Counted from the stretch's first letter, positions 7,266 through 15,292 are shown. The stretch: 33,512 nucleotides of DNA from Bacillota bacterium (GCA_023410875.1 JAEYPH010000073.1:1-33512); one strand, 5' to 3'. Numbers and translations: made by a program. Notes: generated by a model not told the origin, from the sequence alone.

Positions 7266-7765
7266 CGAGGCAAGAGGTGTTGTGACGCACTTCTTGCTGT
7301 TATTCAGAGGCCGCGCGGCGGCCGAAGAATTCCCTCAAACAACGACGTTATTTCGGGGGATTCCTCGCTGCGCTCGGAATGACAGTACCGAGTGTTGCGC
7401 GACACCCGTTTCTGTCATTCTGAAGGAGCGTAGCGACTGAAGAATCCCCTGAGTATAAGCCGTTGCCCTTGGGAGATTCCTCCGGAGTATATCCTGAGCG
7501 AAGCCGAAGGGCTCGGAATGACAGTTCTGGGTGCTGCAAAGCCCACTGCCGATGGCAGCATGTACAAAAGCAAGCCTGCTTAGCCCCCTTGAAAAGGGGG
7601 CTGTCACGCAGTGACTGGGTGTTCATTCCTGATAAGGCGGCAGCAGAACCCTCCGTCAGGCCTGCGGGCCTGCCACCTCCCTTGTTAAGGGAGGCAAGAG
7701 AATCGAAAGCCTCCCGGCAATTTCTCACCGGGAGGCGAAAACCCATTATTATCCGTTTGATCTGA
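7266..7765. repeat. Intergenic cluster of dispersed palindromic repeats
   Basis: This 500-base gap holds at least two repeat families and no credible gene. Three copies of a GGGGATTC...GAATGACAG element are present: about 7355-7385 (+), 7413-7450 (inverted), and 7471-7524 (+, near-identical to 283-338). A second module covers about 7582-7695, bounded by two perfect hairpins: AGCCCCCTT/AAGGGGGCT at 7582-7602 and CCTCCCTT/AAGGGAGG at 7676-7694. The minus-strand terminator of the downstream oxidoreductase lies at the right edge. Confidence 0.75.
7700..7736 (-). terminator. Probable terminator of the Gfo/Idh/MocA gene
   Basis: Arms GCCTCCCGG and CCGGGAGGC (9 bases, perfect) at 7709-7736 with a 10-base loop. 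On the minus strand TTTCGATTC follows, a modest T-rich tail. It lies 29 bases past the stop codon. Confidence 0.65.
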
Positions 7766-8845
7766 TTACAGCTTGATCGCCTCGCCGCTCTCCGCCGAGC
7801 GATAAATGGCGTCCAGAATTTCGGTGACGACCAACGCCTGCTCGGGCAGCACCCGCAGCGGCGTGTCGTTGACGATGTGGCTGATCCACGTGGCGGCCTC
7901 GATGTCCTCGGGCTTGTCGCCAGAGGCATCATAGAAGGCCACGCCGGCCATGTTGACGTCGGGCTTGTTGAGCCAGGTCTTGCCGAAGCGCTCGCCGTTG
8001 AGGCGCAGGCCGTCCAGCATGTCCGCACCGCCCTTGGAGCCGCACAGGACGCTTACCGCCTCGCGGGGGTCGGCGATGTTCAGCGCCCAGGAGCTCTCCA
8101 GCACGCAGGTGGCACCGTTCTTGAAGCGGATGAAGCCGAAGGCCGAATCCTCCACGGTGAACTTCTCCGGGTCCCACGGGCCCCAGGCGTTGGCGGCGTT
8201 CTTGGTGTCGGCCAGCTTGCGATACTTGGTGCCCACCACGAGCTCGGGCTCGTAGTTGTTCATGAGCCACAGCGTCAGGTCCAGCGCGTGGGTGCCGATG
8301 TCGATCAGCGGACCGCCACCCTGCTCATACTCGTTGAGGAACACACCCCATGTGGGCACGGCGCGGCGGCGCAGCGCGATGGCGCGGGCATAATAGATGT
8401 CGCCCAGGTCGCCGGCTTCGCAAATCTGCTTGAGGTACAGGCTGTCGGGGCGGCAGCGGTTCTGATAGCCGATGGTCAGCTTCTTGCCGGTCTTCTTGGC
8501 GGTGGCCACCATGGCGCGGGCGCCGGCCACATCCTTGGCCATGGGCTTCTCGCACAGCACATGCTTGCCGGCTTCCATCGCGGCCACGGCGATGATGCTG
8601 TGGCTGCGGTTGGGGGTCAGCACGTTGACGGCCTCCACCTCGTCCTCGGTCTTGAGCAGCTTCTCATAATCGGTGTAGACGCGGGCGTTGGGCGTGCCGT
8701 AGGCGTCTGCCGCGGCCTGGGCCCGCTCCTCGATCAGGTCGCAGAAGGCCACGAGCTCCACATTGGGCATCTTGACCAGCGCCGGCAGGTGCTTGCCGTT
8801 GGCGATGCCGCCGCAGCCGATGATGGCGATCTTCACAGTGCGCAT
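7766..8845 (-). CDS. Gfo/Idh/MocA family oxidoreductase
   Basis: A 359-residue NAD(P)-dependent sugar oxidoreductase. The Rossmann motif is IAIIGCGGIANGKHLPAL (GxGxxA) at residues 5-22. The catalytic-lysine motif is HVLCEKPMAKD (EKP). GGPLIDIGTHALDLTLWLM holds the conserved D-x-x-x-H pair at the active site of the C-terminal domain. The precise sugar or cyclitol substrate is unknown. The start ATG at 8845 follows AAGGAGGAA nine bases upstream; a longer in-frame extension starting at 9058 overlaps the promoter and has no SD. It is a single-gene unit with its own promoter and terminator. Confidence 0.94.
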   Translation of the reverse strand: MRTVKIAIIGCGGIANGKHLPALVKMPNVELVAFCDLIEERAQAAADAYGTPNARVYTDYEKLLKTEDEVEAVNVLTPNRSHSIIAVAAMEAGKHVLCEKPMAKDVAGARAMVATAKKTGKKLTIGYQNRCRPDSLYLKQICEAGDLGDIYYARAIALRRRAVPTWGVFLNEYEQGGGPLIDIGTHALDLTLWLMNNYEPELVVGTKYRKLADTKNAANAWGPWDPEKFTVEDSAFGFIRFKNGATCVLESSWALNIADPREAVSVLCGSKGGADMLDGLRLNGERFGKTWLNKPDVNMAGVAFYDASGDKPEDIEAATWISHIVNDTPLRVLPEQALVVTEILDAIYRSAESGEAIKL

Positions 8846-8885
8846 CGTATGATGTTCCTCCTTCAAGGAATTCAAATTCATGCCT

Positions 8886-8914
8886 ATTTTACCCATTCCC
8901 GGCGGGCAATGCAA
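8886..8914 (-). promoter_or_regulatory. Promoter of the Gfo/Idh/MocA gene
   Basis: Minus strand TTGCAT at 8914-8909, a 17-base spacer, TAAAAT at 8891-8886. It shares the TTGCAT -35 box with the galK and nadA promoters. Confidence 0.7.
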
Positions 8915-8954
8915 GGCGGATGGCGAGGTTTTTCCTGCACTTTCCGGTATCAAG

Positions 8955-9857
8955 CTACATGGAGGCGCCGCGGGAGAAAGGCCTATTCCCGAGGACACTG
9001 CGCACGGCCCAGGCGGCCAGCAGGCCGGCCAGCGCGCACAGCAGGTTGGCGCCGGCATACAGGCGCACAGCGTGGCCGGGTACGCTCACGCCGGTGAACA
9101 GCAGTGTGGTCAGGCGATACAGCATGACAGGGATGCTGTTGGCGGAACCCTCCTGGACGGACGCTCTCAGCAGCAGTGTTTGATAGAAGGAAACATCGCG
9201 GACGATGTGGAAGGCGAACAGCGCCAGCAGCGCCACAGCCGCGGCAACCAGCGCAGCCCTGGCGCCCCGGCCTTGCACCGCCGGCAGTGCCGTCGCCAGC
9301 AGCATGCCCACGGCAAACAGCATGCCCATGGTCAGCAACCGGCCCAGCAGCTCCAGGCCCCGGATGGGCGCGGTGCGCGCTATAAAGCCCAGCGCCTGGG
9401 CCGCCACGCCCGCCACAACAAACGCCGCCAGCCACAGCGCCTCGGCGCGCCACGAGAAACGCCGCCGCTGGTCCGCCACGGCAAAGCTCAAGCCCAAGGC
9501 CAGCGCCGCCAGCAGGGCCGCGCCCATATTCTCATCGATGTACAGGATACGCATGGTATCCTTTGATGGCGTGAGCTCAAACAGCGACATCGGCTTTGGG
9601 CCCAGCGCCCACAGCGCAACCAGCGCGCCAAAGGCCAATAAGCCGGCGGGGTGCACGACCAGCGCGCGCCGGCCCGACGCCAGCCCCACCAGCAATGGCA
9701 CGCAGCCCAGCAGCAGGCCAGCCAGCATCACAGGCAGAATACCCGAATAGCCGCCGGTATACAACCCCAGCGCCCTCATCGCCAGGTCCAGCAGCACGGC
9801 CAGGATCATCAGGAAGACAAGCGCGGTAAGAATAAGCGGGTTTGTTTTGCTCCGCAT
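8955..9857 (-). CDS. Polytopic membrane protein of unknown function
   Basis: I do not recognise this 300-residue protein. It has about eight or nine hydrophobic segments, rich in Ala and Leu, starting at residue 8. Two longer polar loops occur: around residues 87-110 (LFELTPSKDTMRILYIDENM) and around 215-235 (HIVRDVSFYQTLLLRASVQE). These might face outside, but no enzyme motif is seen. The start follows GGGAGG with nine bases spacing, and a promoter lies 34-62 bases upstream. Its stop lies 40 bases before the next gene's -35 box, so transcripts may run on into the oxidoreductase. Confidence 0.75.
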   Translation of the reverse strand: MRSKTNPLILTALVFLMILAVLLDLAMRALGLYTGGYSGILPVMLAGLLLGCVPLLVGLASGRRALVVHPAGLLAFGALVALWALGPKPMSLFELTPSKDTMRILYIDENMGAALLAALALGLSFAVADQRRRFSWRAEALWLAAFVVAGVAAQALGFIARTAPIRGLELLGRLLTMGMLFAVGMLLATALPAVQGRGARAALVAAAVALLALFAFHIVRDVSFYQTLLLRASVQEGSANSIPVMLYRLTTLLFTGVSVPGHAVRLYAGANLLCALAGLLAAWAVRSVLGNRPFSRGASM

Positions 9858-9890
9858 GGCATTGACCTCCCAGCGTTTTTCTCTACTGAC

Positions 9891-9919
9891 AGTGTATCAG
9901 TTTATCGCCGGAATGGTCA
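9891..9919 (-). promoter_or_regulatory. Promoter of the membrane protein gene
   Basis: Minus strand TGACCA at 9919-9914, 17-base spacer, TACACT at 9896-9891. The -10 overlaps an imperfect palindrome with arms ACTGA and TCAGT. Confidence 0.5.
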
Positions 9920-10032
9920 GTCATTTGAGCGCCGATTAAGCGCTTTGTGGGCGGCCATTCGGTCAATTGGGCGTAAGGCGGGAGGATGGCCATTTATCCC
10001 ATGTTATGGTAGGCTTGGAGAAGGAGGGTGCA

Positions 10033-10668
10033 ATGGAAGTGCTTCTGATCCGCCACGGGCAGACCGAGCCTCTCTGCGACACGACGCCGACAAAAGAGGC
10101 TGCGGGCCTGGATGGCGGATGGCCGGACGGTTCACTGACCGCGCTTGGCCAGCGTCAGGCCTCTGCGCTGCAACCACGCATGGCCGCCTTCGCGCCGCAG
10201 CGGGTGCTGTGCAGCGACCTGGCGCGGGCGCGGTGCACGGCAGAGCTGGCCTGCGCCGGGCTGGATGTGAGGATCGAGCAAATGCCCGCTCTCAGGGAAA
10301 TCCACATGGGCCGCATGCACCGGCAGAACTGGGAGGCCCTGAGCCGGGAGGACCCGGCCTTCTGTGAGGCGTGGCACGCCCACCGGGAGGACCTGCCCTA
10401 CCCCGGGGGCGAGAGCGGTGACGACACGGCGGCGCGGGCGTGGCCGGTGCTGGAGACGCTGGCCGCTCAGAACGTTGAGCGGGCGGCCATCTTCTGCCAC
10501 GGCGGCACCATCCGCGTACTCCTCTGCCGGGCGCTGGGCCTGCCCCCACAGCGCCGCTTCGCGCTGGGGCCCTTCGAGAACACCAGCGTGAGCACGCTGC
10601 GCCATGGCCCCCATGGATGGTCCTTGTACGCCAGCAACGACTACGCCCATCTGCAGGGGCTGCAATGA
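10033..10668 (+). CDS. Histidine phosphatase family protein
   Basis: A 211-residue phosphoglycerate mutase-like phosphatase. The RHG catalytic motif is LIRHGQTEP (His at residue 8). VLCSDLARARCTAE holds the conserved second Arg. LREIHMGRMH supplies the catalytic Glu region. IFCHGGTIRVLL carries the second catalytic His. Family members dephosphorylate small phosphomonoesters or act in cobalamin side-chain synthesis (CobC); no neighbour supports a cobalamin role, so the substrate is open. The start ATG at 10033 is preceded by AAGGAGGGTGCA. It is convergent with the rhodanese gene, with six bases between stop codons. Confidence 0.92.
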   Translation: MEVLLIRHGQTEPLCDTTPTKEAAGLDGGWPDGSLTALGQRQASALQPRMAAFAPQRVLCSDLARARCTAELACAGLDVRIEQMPALREIHMGRMHRQNWEALSREDPAFCEAWHAHREDLPYPGGESGDDTAARAWPVLETLAAQNVERAAIFCHGGTIRVLLCRALGLPPQRRFALGPFENTSVSTLRHGPHGWSLYASNDYAHLQGLQ

Positions 10669-10674
10669 CGTCGG

Positions 10675-11130
10675 CTAGTCTGTCGTAACCTCGTAGGGCC
10701 AGCTCTGTATACCGCCCAGGTCAAAGACTTGCGTATAACCCATGGAAACCAATTGCTGAGCGGCCAGGGCGCTGCGCCGGCCACTGCGACAGTAGATGAA
10801 CAGCACCGCGTCCTTGTCCGGCAGCTTTTGAGGCGCAAGGGCTGCCAGGTCGTCCAGCGGCACTAGTACGCTGGCGCGCAGATGGCCCTGGTCGTATTCT
10901 TCCTGGGTGCGTACATCCACGACGACGATGCCGCTCTCCTGCTCCAGGCGGGCCTTGGCGTCCTGGGGTGTAATCAGGCGCGCCTCGGCCGCCTCTGTGC
11001 CCTGGGGCACTGCGCTCTGCTGTGCCGAAACCGCCGGTGACGCGCTCCTGTGTGCCAGCGGCGCACAGGCCGCCAGTGCCACGACGAGCACAATGATCAG
11101 CAATGGGACCAGGATTTCTTTCATATTCAT
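10675..11130 (-). CDS. Rhodanese-like domain lipoprotein
   Basis: A 151-residue exported protein. The N-terminus MNMKEILVPLLIIVLVVALAAC is a signal with a lipobox (LAAC, Cys at about 22), predicting a lipid-anchored extracytoplasmic protein. A linker rich in Ser, Ala and Gln follows. A single rhodanese domain begins at LITPQDAKARLE, with VVDVRTQEEYDQGHL and the active-site loop YCRSGRRS (Cys at about 114). Such proteins move sulfane sulfur or serve as redox or thiol sensors; the actual role is unknown. SD GGGAGGAA precedes the first ATG closely, and the second ATG two codons later is equally possible. Confidence 0.9.
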   Translation of the reverse strand: MNMKEILVPLLIIVLVVALAACAPLAHRSASPAVSAQQSAVPQGTEAAEARLITPQDAKARLEQESGIVVVDVRTQEEYDQGHLRASVLVPLDDLAALAPQKLPDKDAVLFIYCRSGRRSALAAQQLVSMGYTQVFDLGGIQSWPYEVTTD

Positions 11131-11281
11131 TCTTCCTCCCCATTTTTCATTCTCACCATATCAGCCCAGGAGGCGGTCAAACTGTGACCGAAGTCACCTA
11201 GAGCGGCAGAAAAAGCCGCCTGCGAAGCAGGGCGGAAAAAGACCAAGCAAGGCGGATGCCATGCTTTATTCAGCGATTCCC

Positions 11282-11310
11282 TTGCATTGCCCCGATTGCA
11301 ATGATACTAT
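11282..11310 (+). promoter_or_regulatory. Promoter of galK with internal inverted repeat
   Basis: TTGCAT at 11282-11287, 17-base spacer, TACTAT at 11305-11310. Arms CATTGC (11285-11290) and GCAATG (11298-11303) form a perfect inverted repeat between the two boxes, a plausible repressor site. Confidence 0.65.
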
Positions 11311-11344
11311 CTTGCGTGATATTGATTATAACCGGAGGACACCC

Positions 11345-12613
11345 ATGCCCTACCATAAAGATTTTACCACCTATCAGGCGCTGGATACCTTTGCCGCGCT
11401 CTATGGCCCCGGCAACGCCAAGGCCGCCGTGGGCCGCTTTGAGGCGCTGGAGAAGGAATTCCTGGGCCGCTACGGCAACGGCGCCTATCGCATCTTTTCC
11501 GCGCCGGGCCGCACCGAGATCGGCGGCAACCACACCGACCACCAGAACGGCCGCGTGCTGGCGGCCGCGGTGTCGCTGGACACCATCGCGGCGGTGCGCG
11601 CCACCGAGAGCAGCGTCGTGCGCCTGCAGAGCGAGGGCTTCGAGGGCGAGTTCGTCGTGGATTTGAACGACCTGATGCCCCGGGAGGCCGAGCGTGAGAC
11701 CACGTGCTCGCTGATCCGCGGCGTGGCGGCGCGCATGAAGGAGTTCGGCTATTTCGTCGGCGGGTTCGACGCCTATGTGACCAGCACGGTGCTCAAGGGC
11801 TCGGGGCTTTCCTCGTCGGCGGCCTTCGAGGTGCTCATCGCTGCGATCCTGGACGGCCTTTATAACGTGGGCCACATGGACCCCAAGCTGCGCGCCCAGG
11901 TGGCCAAATACGCAGAGAACGTGTATTTTGGCAAGCCCAGCGGCCTGATGGACCAGATGGCCTCCTCGGTGGGCGGTCTCGTGACGATCGACTTTGAAGA
12001 CGAGCAGCTGCCCGAGGTCAAGAAAGTGCCCTTCGACTTCGAGGGCACCGGCTATCTGCTGGTCGTGACCGACACCGGCGGCAGCCACGCGGACTTGACC
12101 TACGAATACGCCGCCATCCCCGCAGACATGCGCGCCGTGGCCGAGCAGTTCGGCTGCCAGCGCCTGCGCGAGGTGGACCCAGCCGAGTTTTACCGGCAGA
12201 TCCCCCGCCTGCGGGAGGCCACCCATGATCGCGCCATCCTGCGGGCCATGCACTTCTTCGGCGACAACGACCGCGTGGTGCGGCAGGCCGACGCACTGGT
12301 GCGCGGCGACATGGAGGCCTTCTTTGCCCACATCATAGAATCCGGTGAGAGCAGCTGGAAGCTGCTGCAGAACTGCCACGCCACCGGCTCCACCGAGCAG
12401 GGCGTCACGCTGGCGCTGGCCATGAGCGAGCGCCTGCTGCGGGGCCACGGCGCCTGGCGCGTGCACGGCGGCGGCTTCGCCGGCACGATACAGGCCTTCG
12501 TGCCCAGGGCGCTGCTGCACGACTATGTGGCCGAGCTGGGCCGCGTGTTCGGGCCCCGGGCATGCACGGTGCTGCACATCCGCCAGCCCGGCGCCACGGA
12601 AGTCATATTTTGA
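11345..12613 (+). CDS. galK: Galactokinase (GHMP kinase family)
   Basis: A 422-residue galactokinase, phosphorylating galactose to galactose-1-phosphate with ATP in the Leloir pathway. The galactokinase signature is APGRTEIGGNHTDHQNG (residues about 53-69). GSGLSSSAAFEV is the GHMP ATP-binding loop. GKPSGLMDQMASSVGG holds the catalytic Asp. VHGGGFAGTIQAF is the C-terminal GHMP motif. It carries about 40 more residues than E. coli GalK, mainly N-terminal. The start is set by CGGAGGACACCC before ATG at 11345; the frame further upstream passes the promoter. The amidohydrolase gene follows after 16 bases. No galT or galE is in the window. Confidence 0.93.
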   Translation: MPYHKDFTTYQALDTFAALYGPGNAKAAVGRFEALEKEFLGRYGNGAYRIFSAPGRTEIGGNHTDHQNGRVLAAAVSLDTIAAVRATESSVVRLQSEGFEGEFVVDLNDLMPREAERETTCSLIRGVAARMKEFGYFVGGFDAYVTSTVLKGSGLSSSAAFEVLIAAILDGLYNVGHMDPKLRAQVAKYAENVYFGKPSGLMDQMASSVGGLVTIDFEDEQLPEVKKVPFDFEGTGYLLVVTDTGGSHADLTYEYAAIPADMRAVAEQFGCQRLREVDPAEFYRQIPRLREATHDRAILRAMHFFGDNDRVVRQADALVRGDMEAFFAHIIESGESSWKLLQNCHATGSTEQGVTLALAMSERLLRGHGAWRVHGGGFAGTIQAFVPRALLHDYVAELGRVFGPRACTVLHIRQPGATEVIF

Positions 12614-12629
12614 ACAAAAGGAGAACTCT

Positions 12630-13775
12630 ATGCTGCTCATTCGCAACGCCAAGATACTGACCATGGCCCAGGCCGACTACGACCGCGGTGACATCCTGAT
12701 CGACGGCGGTAAAATCCGCGCTGTCGGCGTGGACCTTCCGGTGCCCGATGGCGCGCAAGTCATGGACGCCACAGGCCTCTGGGCGCTGCCGGGCTTCATA
12801 GACGCCCACTGCCATTTGGGCATGTGGGAGGACGGCATGGGCTTTGAGGGCGCAGACGGCAACGAGGACACCGACCCCGTTACGCCGCACCTGCGGGCCA
12901 TCGACGCCATCAACCCGGTGGATCCGTGCTTCCGCGAGGCGCGGGAAGCCGGCGTAACGACGGCCTGCACCGGCCCCGGCAGCGCCAATGTGCTGGGCGG
13001 GCAGTTCGCCGCCGTCAAGACCTATGGCGACCGCATCGACGACATGGTGCTGAAGGCCCCGTTGGCCCTGAAGGCCGCCTTCGGTGAAAACCCGAAGAGG
13101 GTGTATCACGACCAGAAGAAGTCCCCCTCCACGCGCATGGCCACCGCGGCCACGCTGCGCGAAGCGCTGGTGTCCGCCGGAGAATACCGAAAAAAGCAAG
13201 GCACCGACAAGCAGCCCGACCGGGACTTGAAACTGGAGGCGCTGGGTTGGGTTCTGGAGGGCAAGGTTCCGCTGAAGATCCACGCCCACCGTGCCGACGA
13301 CATCCTGACCGCCGTGCGCATCGCCCGGGAGTTCGGCATCGACTACTCCATCGAGCACTGCACCGAGGGTTATCTGATTGCCGAGCACCTAAAGCGCGAC
13401 GGCGTCAAGGTGATTCTGGGGCCGCTGCTCAGCGAACGCAGCAAGATTGAGCTGCGCAACCTGACCTATGAGGCGCCCCGCAAGCTGGCCGAGGCCGGCA
13501 TCGAGTTCGCTCTGATGACCGACCACCCGGTGATCCCGCTGCAATACCTGCCGGTGACCGCGGCGCTGGCCGTGCGCGAAGGGCTGGACGAGCGCACGGC
13601 GCTCAAGGCCATCACGATACACGCCGCCCGTATCGTGGGCATCGCTGACCGCGTGGGCAGCCTGGAGGCGGGCAAGGATGCCGACATCGCGCTGTTCGAC
13701 GGCAACCCGCTGGACTTTCGCGTGAAGGCCCAGCGCGTGTTCATCGATGGCCGCGAGGTGTTCTGCCGGGCATAA
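12630..13775 (+). CDS. Amidohydrolase, imidazolonepropionase-like
   Basis: A 381-residue metal-dependent hydrolase of the amidohydrolase superfamily. The first metal site is GFIDAHCHLGMWEDG (HxH at residues about 57-59). KIHAHRADD, SIEHCTEGY and MTDHPVIPL supply the later His and Asp ligands. The C-terminal GSLEAGKDADIALFDGNPLD block is the beta-sandwich return found in imidazolonepropionase and dipeptidase relatives. The substrate is unknown, and no histidine-degradation genes are nearby. SD AAAGGAG lies six bases before ATG at 12630. Co-transcription with galK is likely from the 16-base gap, but a functional link is not obvious. Confidence 0.9.
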   Translation: MLLIRNAKILTMAQADYDRGDILIDGGKIRAVGVDLPVPDGAQVMDATGLWALPGFIDAHCHLGMWEDGMGFEGADGNEDTDPVTPHLRAIDAINPVDPCFREAREAGVTTACTGPGSANVLGGQFAAVKTYGDRIDDMVLKAPLALKAAFGENPKRVYHDQKKSPSTRMATAATLREALVSAGEYRKKQGTDKQPDRDLKLEALGWVLEGKVPLKIHAHRADDILTAVRIAREFGIDYSIEHCTEGYLIAEHLKRDGVKVILGPLLSERSKIELRNLTYEAPRKLAEAGIEFALMTDHPVIPLQYLPVTAALAVREGLDERTALKAITIHAARIVGIADRVGSLEAGKDADIALFDGNPLDFRVKAQRVFIDGREVFCRA

Positions 13776-13873
13776 GGCAGCATTTACCTTATGCAAACCT
13801 TGTTGCCATGCAACCAGATTTTGTCGAATCGCTTTACTCCGGCCGCTCCAATTGATAGAATATAAGAAAACAA

Positions 13874-13908
13874 ATAAGCCTTTCAGCGTGCCCCGCTGAA
13901 GGGCTTAT
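13874..13908. repeat. 15-base-stem hairpin between amidohydrolase and DUF1002 genes
   Basis: Arms ATAAGCCTTTCAGCG and CGCTGAAGGGCTTAT pair over 15 bases with one G-T wobble and a 5-base loop. On the plus strand no T-run follows. On the minus strand TTGTTTTCTTATA follows, but no minus-strand gene lies upstream. It may be an attenuator in the DUF1002 leader or a weak terminator for galK-amidohydrolase. Confidence 0.6.
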
Positions 13909-13969
13909 CCATTGAAAGGCAGCCAACGCTGTCGGAAGTATCCATCGTTTACAAAAGGAGGGTCCCCTC

Positions 13970-14836
13970 ATGAAAAAAATCCTTGTTTCGGCGGTCTCGC
14001 TGCTGCTGTGCACGCTGATGCTGGCCGTGCCCGCGCTGGCCGACGGCCAGTCGCGCATCGTATACGGCGCGGACCTGACCGAGCTGCAAAAAAAGACCGT
14101 GCGAGAATTTTTCGACGTGCAGGAAAACGCCGTGGAGACGCTGACCGTCACCATCGATGAGGAAAAAGCCTATTTGGGCAAATCCGTACCGGCGGACAAG
14201 ATCGGCACTAGGTCGCTTTCCAGCATCTACATCGAGTCCACGGCGGAAGGCTCCGGCCTCAAGGTGGACACCAGGAACATCACATGGGTCACCTCGGACA
14301 TGTACATCGCGGCGCTGACGACCGCCGGCGTGCATGACGCCAACATCAAGGTGGCCGCGCCGGTGAAGGTGAGCGGCACTGCGGCGCTGGCCGGCATCTA
14401 CAAAGCCTATGAGGCCATCACCGGCGAGGAACTGAGCCAGGACGCCAAGGCCATTGCCGGCGACGAGCTGGCGCTGACCGGAGACCTGGCCGAAATGCTG
14501 GGCTCCGACGAGGCCACGCGACTGATGGGCGAGCTCAAGACCGCCCTGGAGCACATCAAGGGCAAGAGCCGCGACGAGGTGCGCGCCATGGTCGTGCAGA
14601 CCGCCAAGGACAACAACGTGCAGTTGACCGACGCCCAGGTGGACCAGATCACCGATCTGCTGATCCGCATGTCGCAGATGAACATAGACCCCACCAAACT
14701 GCTGGAGCAGGCGCGCCAGTTCCAGGCCCTGGCTGAAAAGGTGGAAAAGCTGCAAAAGGATGCCTCCGGCGTGGGCGGCTGGATCGCCAACACCTGGGCG
14801 ACGGTGAAGGGTTGGTTTCAGTCAATCTTTGGCTAA
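13970..14836 (+). CDS. Secreted DUF1002 domain protein
   Basis: A 288-residue exported protein of the DUF1002 family, whose function is unknown. The signal peptide is MKKILVSAVSLLLCTLMLAVPALA, with likely cleavage at ALA-DG near residue 24. The mature part opens with the family block RIVYGADLTELQKKTV, then VPADKIGTRSLSSIYIE and the conserved NITWVTSDMYIAALTTAGV. The C-terminal half is mostly helical and ends with a Trp-rich amphipathic tail (GGWIANTWATVKGWFQSIFG). SD AAAGGAGG lies eight bases before ATG. It is followed by a clear terminator, so it is a single-gene unit. Confidence 0.92.
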   Translation: MKKILVSAVSLLLCTLMLAVPALADGQSRIVYGADLTELQKKTVREFFDVQENAVETLTVTIDEEKAYLGKSVPADKIGTRSLSSIYIESTAEGSGLKVDTRNITWVTSDMYIAALTTAGVHDANIKVAAPVKVSGTAALAGIYKAYEAITGEELSQDAKAIAGDELALTGDLAEMLGSDEATRLMGELKTALEHIKGKSRDEVRAMVVQTAKDNNVQLTDAQVDQITDLLIRMSQMNIDPTKLLEQARQFQALAEKVEKLQKDASGVGGWIANTWATVKGWFQSIFG

Positions 14837-14866
14837 TGGCGGCGGGGTAACTTCTCCCCGGCCGAG

Positions 14867-14936
14867 GCCACCCCCTGCTTGTGACTACCTTGTGCTCAAA
14901 TCACGTTGCCCGCCGCAGCACATGTCGCCGGCGGGC
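14867..14936 (+). repeat. 70-base dispersed element, copy A
   Basis: About 85% identical to 21526-21595 on the minus strand (11 differences by hand alignment). Shared blocks are GCCACCCCCTGCTT, ACTACCT, GTGCTC, CGTTGCCCGC, GCACATGTCGCC and GCGGGC. The 3' half folds into a hairpin (GCCCGCCG/CGGCGGGC), and the CACATGTCGC loop is conserved in both copies. Both copies lie 3' of a gene and in that gene's orientation. Confidence 0.8.
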
Positions 14937-14945
14937 CTTTTGTTT
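14908..14945 (+). terminator. Terminator downstream of the DUF1002 gene
   Basis: Arms GCCCGCCG (14908-14915) and CGGCGGGC (14929-14936), 13-base loop, then CTTTTGTTT. It is the 3' half of the dispersed 70-base element. Confidence 0.8.
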
Positions 14946-15149
14946 AACTATCTCATAATGGGATTTCTAAGCACAGCGAGACCGCTGCGGCGAGATTCTT
15001 GTATGCGTTTTTTTCTGGCTTCATGTTCCCTCCGACGGAATAAATCCGCCCTCGGCAACAATTTTAGCCCTCCAAAGTCCTCTCACCCATGGGGGATATC
15101 GCATAGGCACTCATTGCATACGCCATCAAAAGAATGATGCCGAAGGTTT

Positions 15150-15282
15150 CCAAAGGGCGATCGGAAAGCCCTTTGGCCTTGGCGCAGGATGCGCCGTAGC
15201 CCAGCGTCGCCTTGTGCGGCTATGCCGCACTCGCCGACCGGATGTCGGCGAGGCGATGCGCAGGTCGCGCCCGAAGGCGCGA
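15150..15282. repeat. Five back-to-back perfect hairpins
   Basis: Perfect arms in order: CCAAAGGGC/GCCCTTTGG (15150-15176); GGCGCA/TGCGCC (15181-15195); GTGCGGC/GCCGCAC (15214-15230); CTCGCCGAC/GTCGGCGAG (15230-15252); TCGCGCC/GGCGCGA (15265-15282). Loops are 3 to 9 bases and the arm sequences differ. The block starts 11 bases past the SGNH stop, so a minus-strand transcript would carry it in its 3' region. Confidence 0.8.
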
Positions 15283-15292
15283 AATCTTGAGC

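Larger units (their letters stand above)
14837..15292. other. Hairpin-rich intergenic region
   Basis: This 456-base gap lies between the convergent DUF1002 and SGNH genes. It holds a small hairpin at 14843-14860, the 70-base dispersed element at 14867-14936, which ends in the DUF1002 terminator, then about 200 bases without recognised features, and five consecutive perfect hairpins at 15150-15282. An open frame of 102 codons across it has no SD and spans the repeats. Confidence 0.7.

Noticed and set aside
10907..11344. Upstream extension of the galactokinase frame
   Set aside because: It overlaps the rhodanese gene on the other strand and the galK promoter; the SD at 11333-11340 sets the start.
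11270..12664. 464-codon minus-strand frame opposite galK
   Set aside because: Shadow of a GC-rich gene; no SD, and His/Gly/Ala-rich composition typical of antisense frames.
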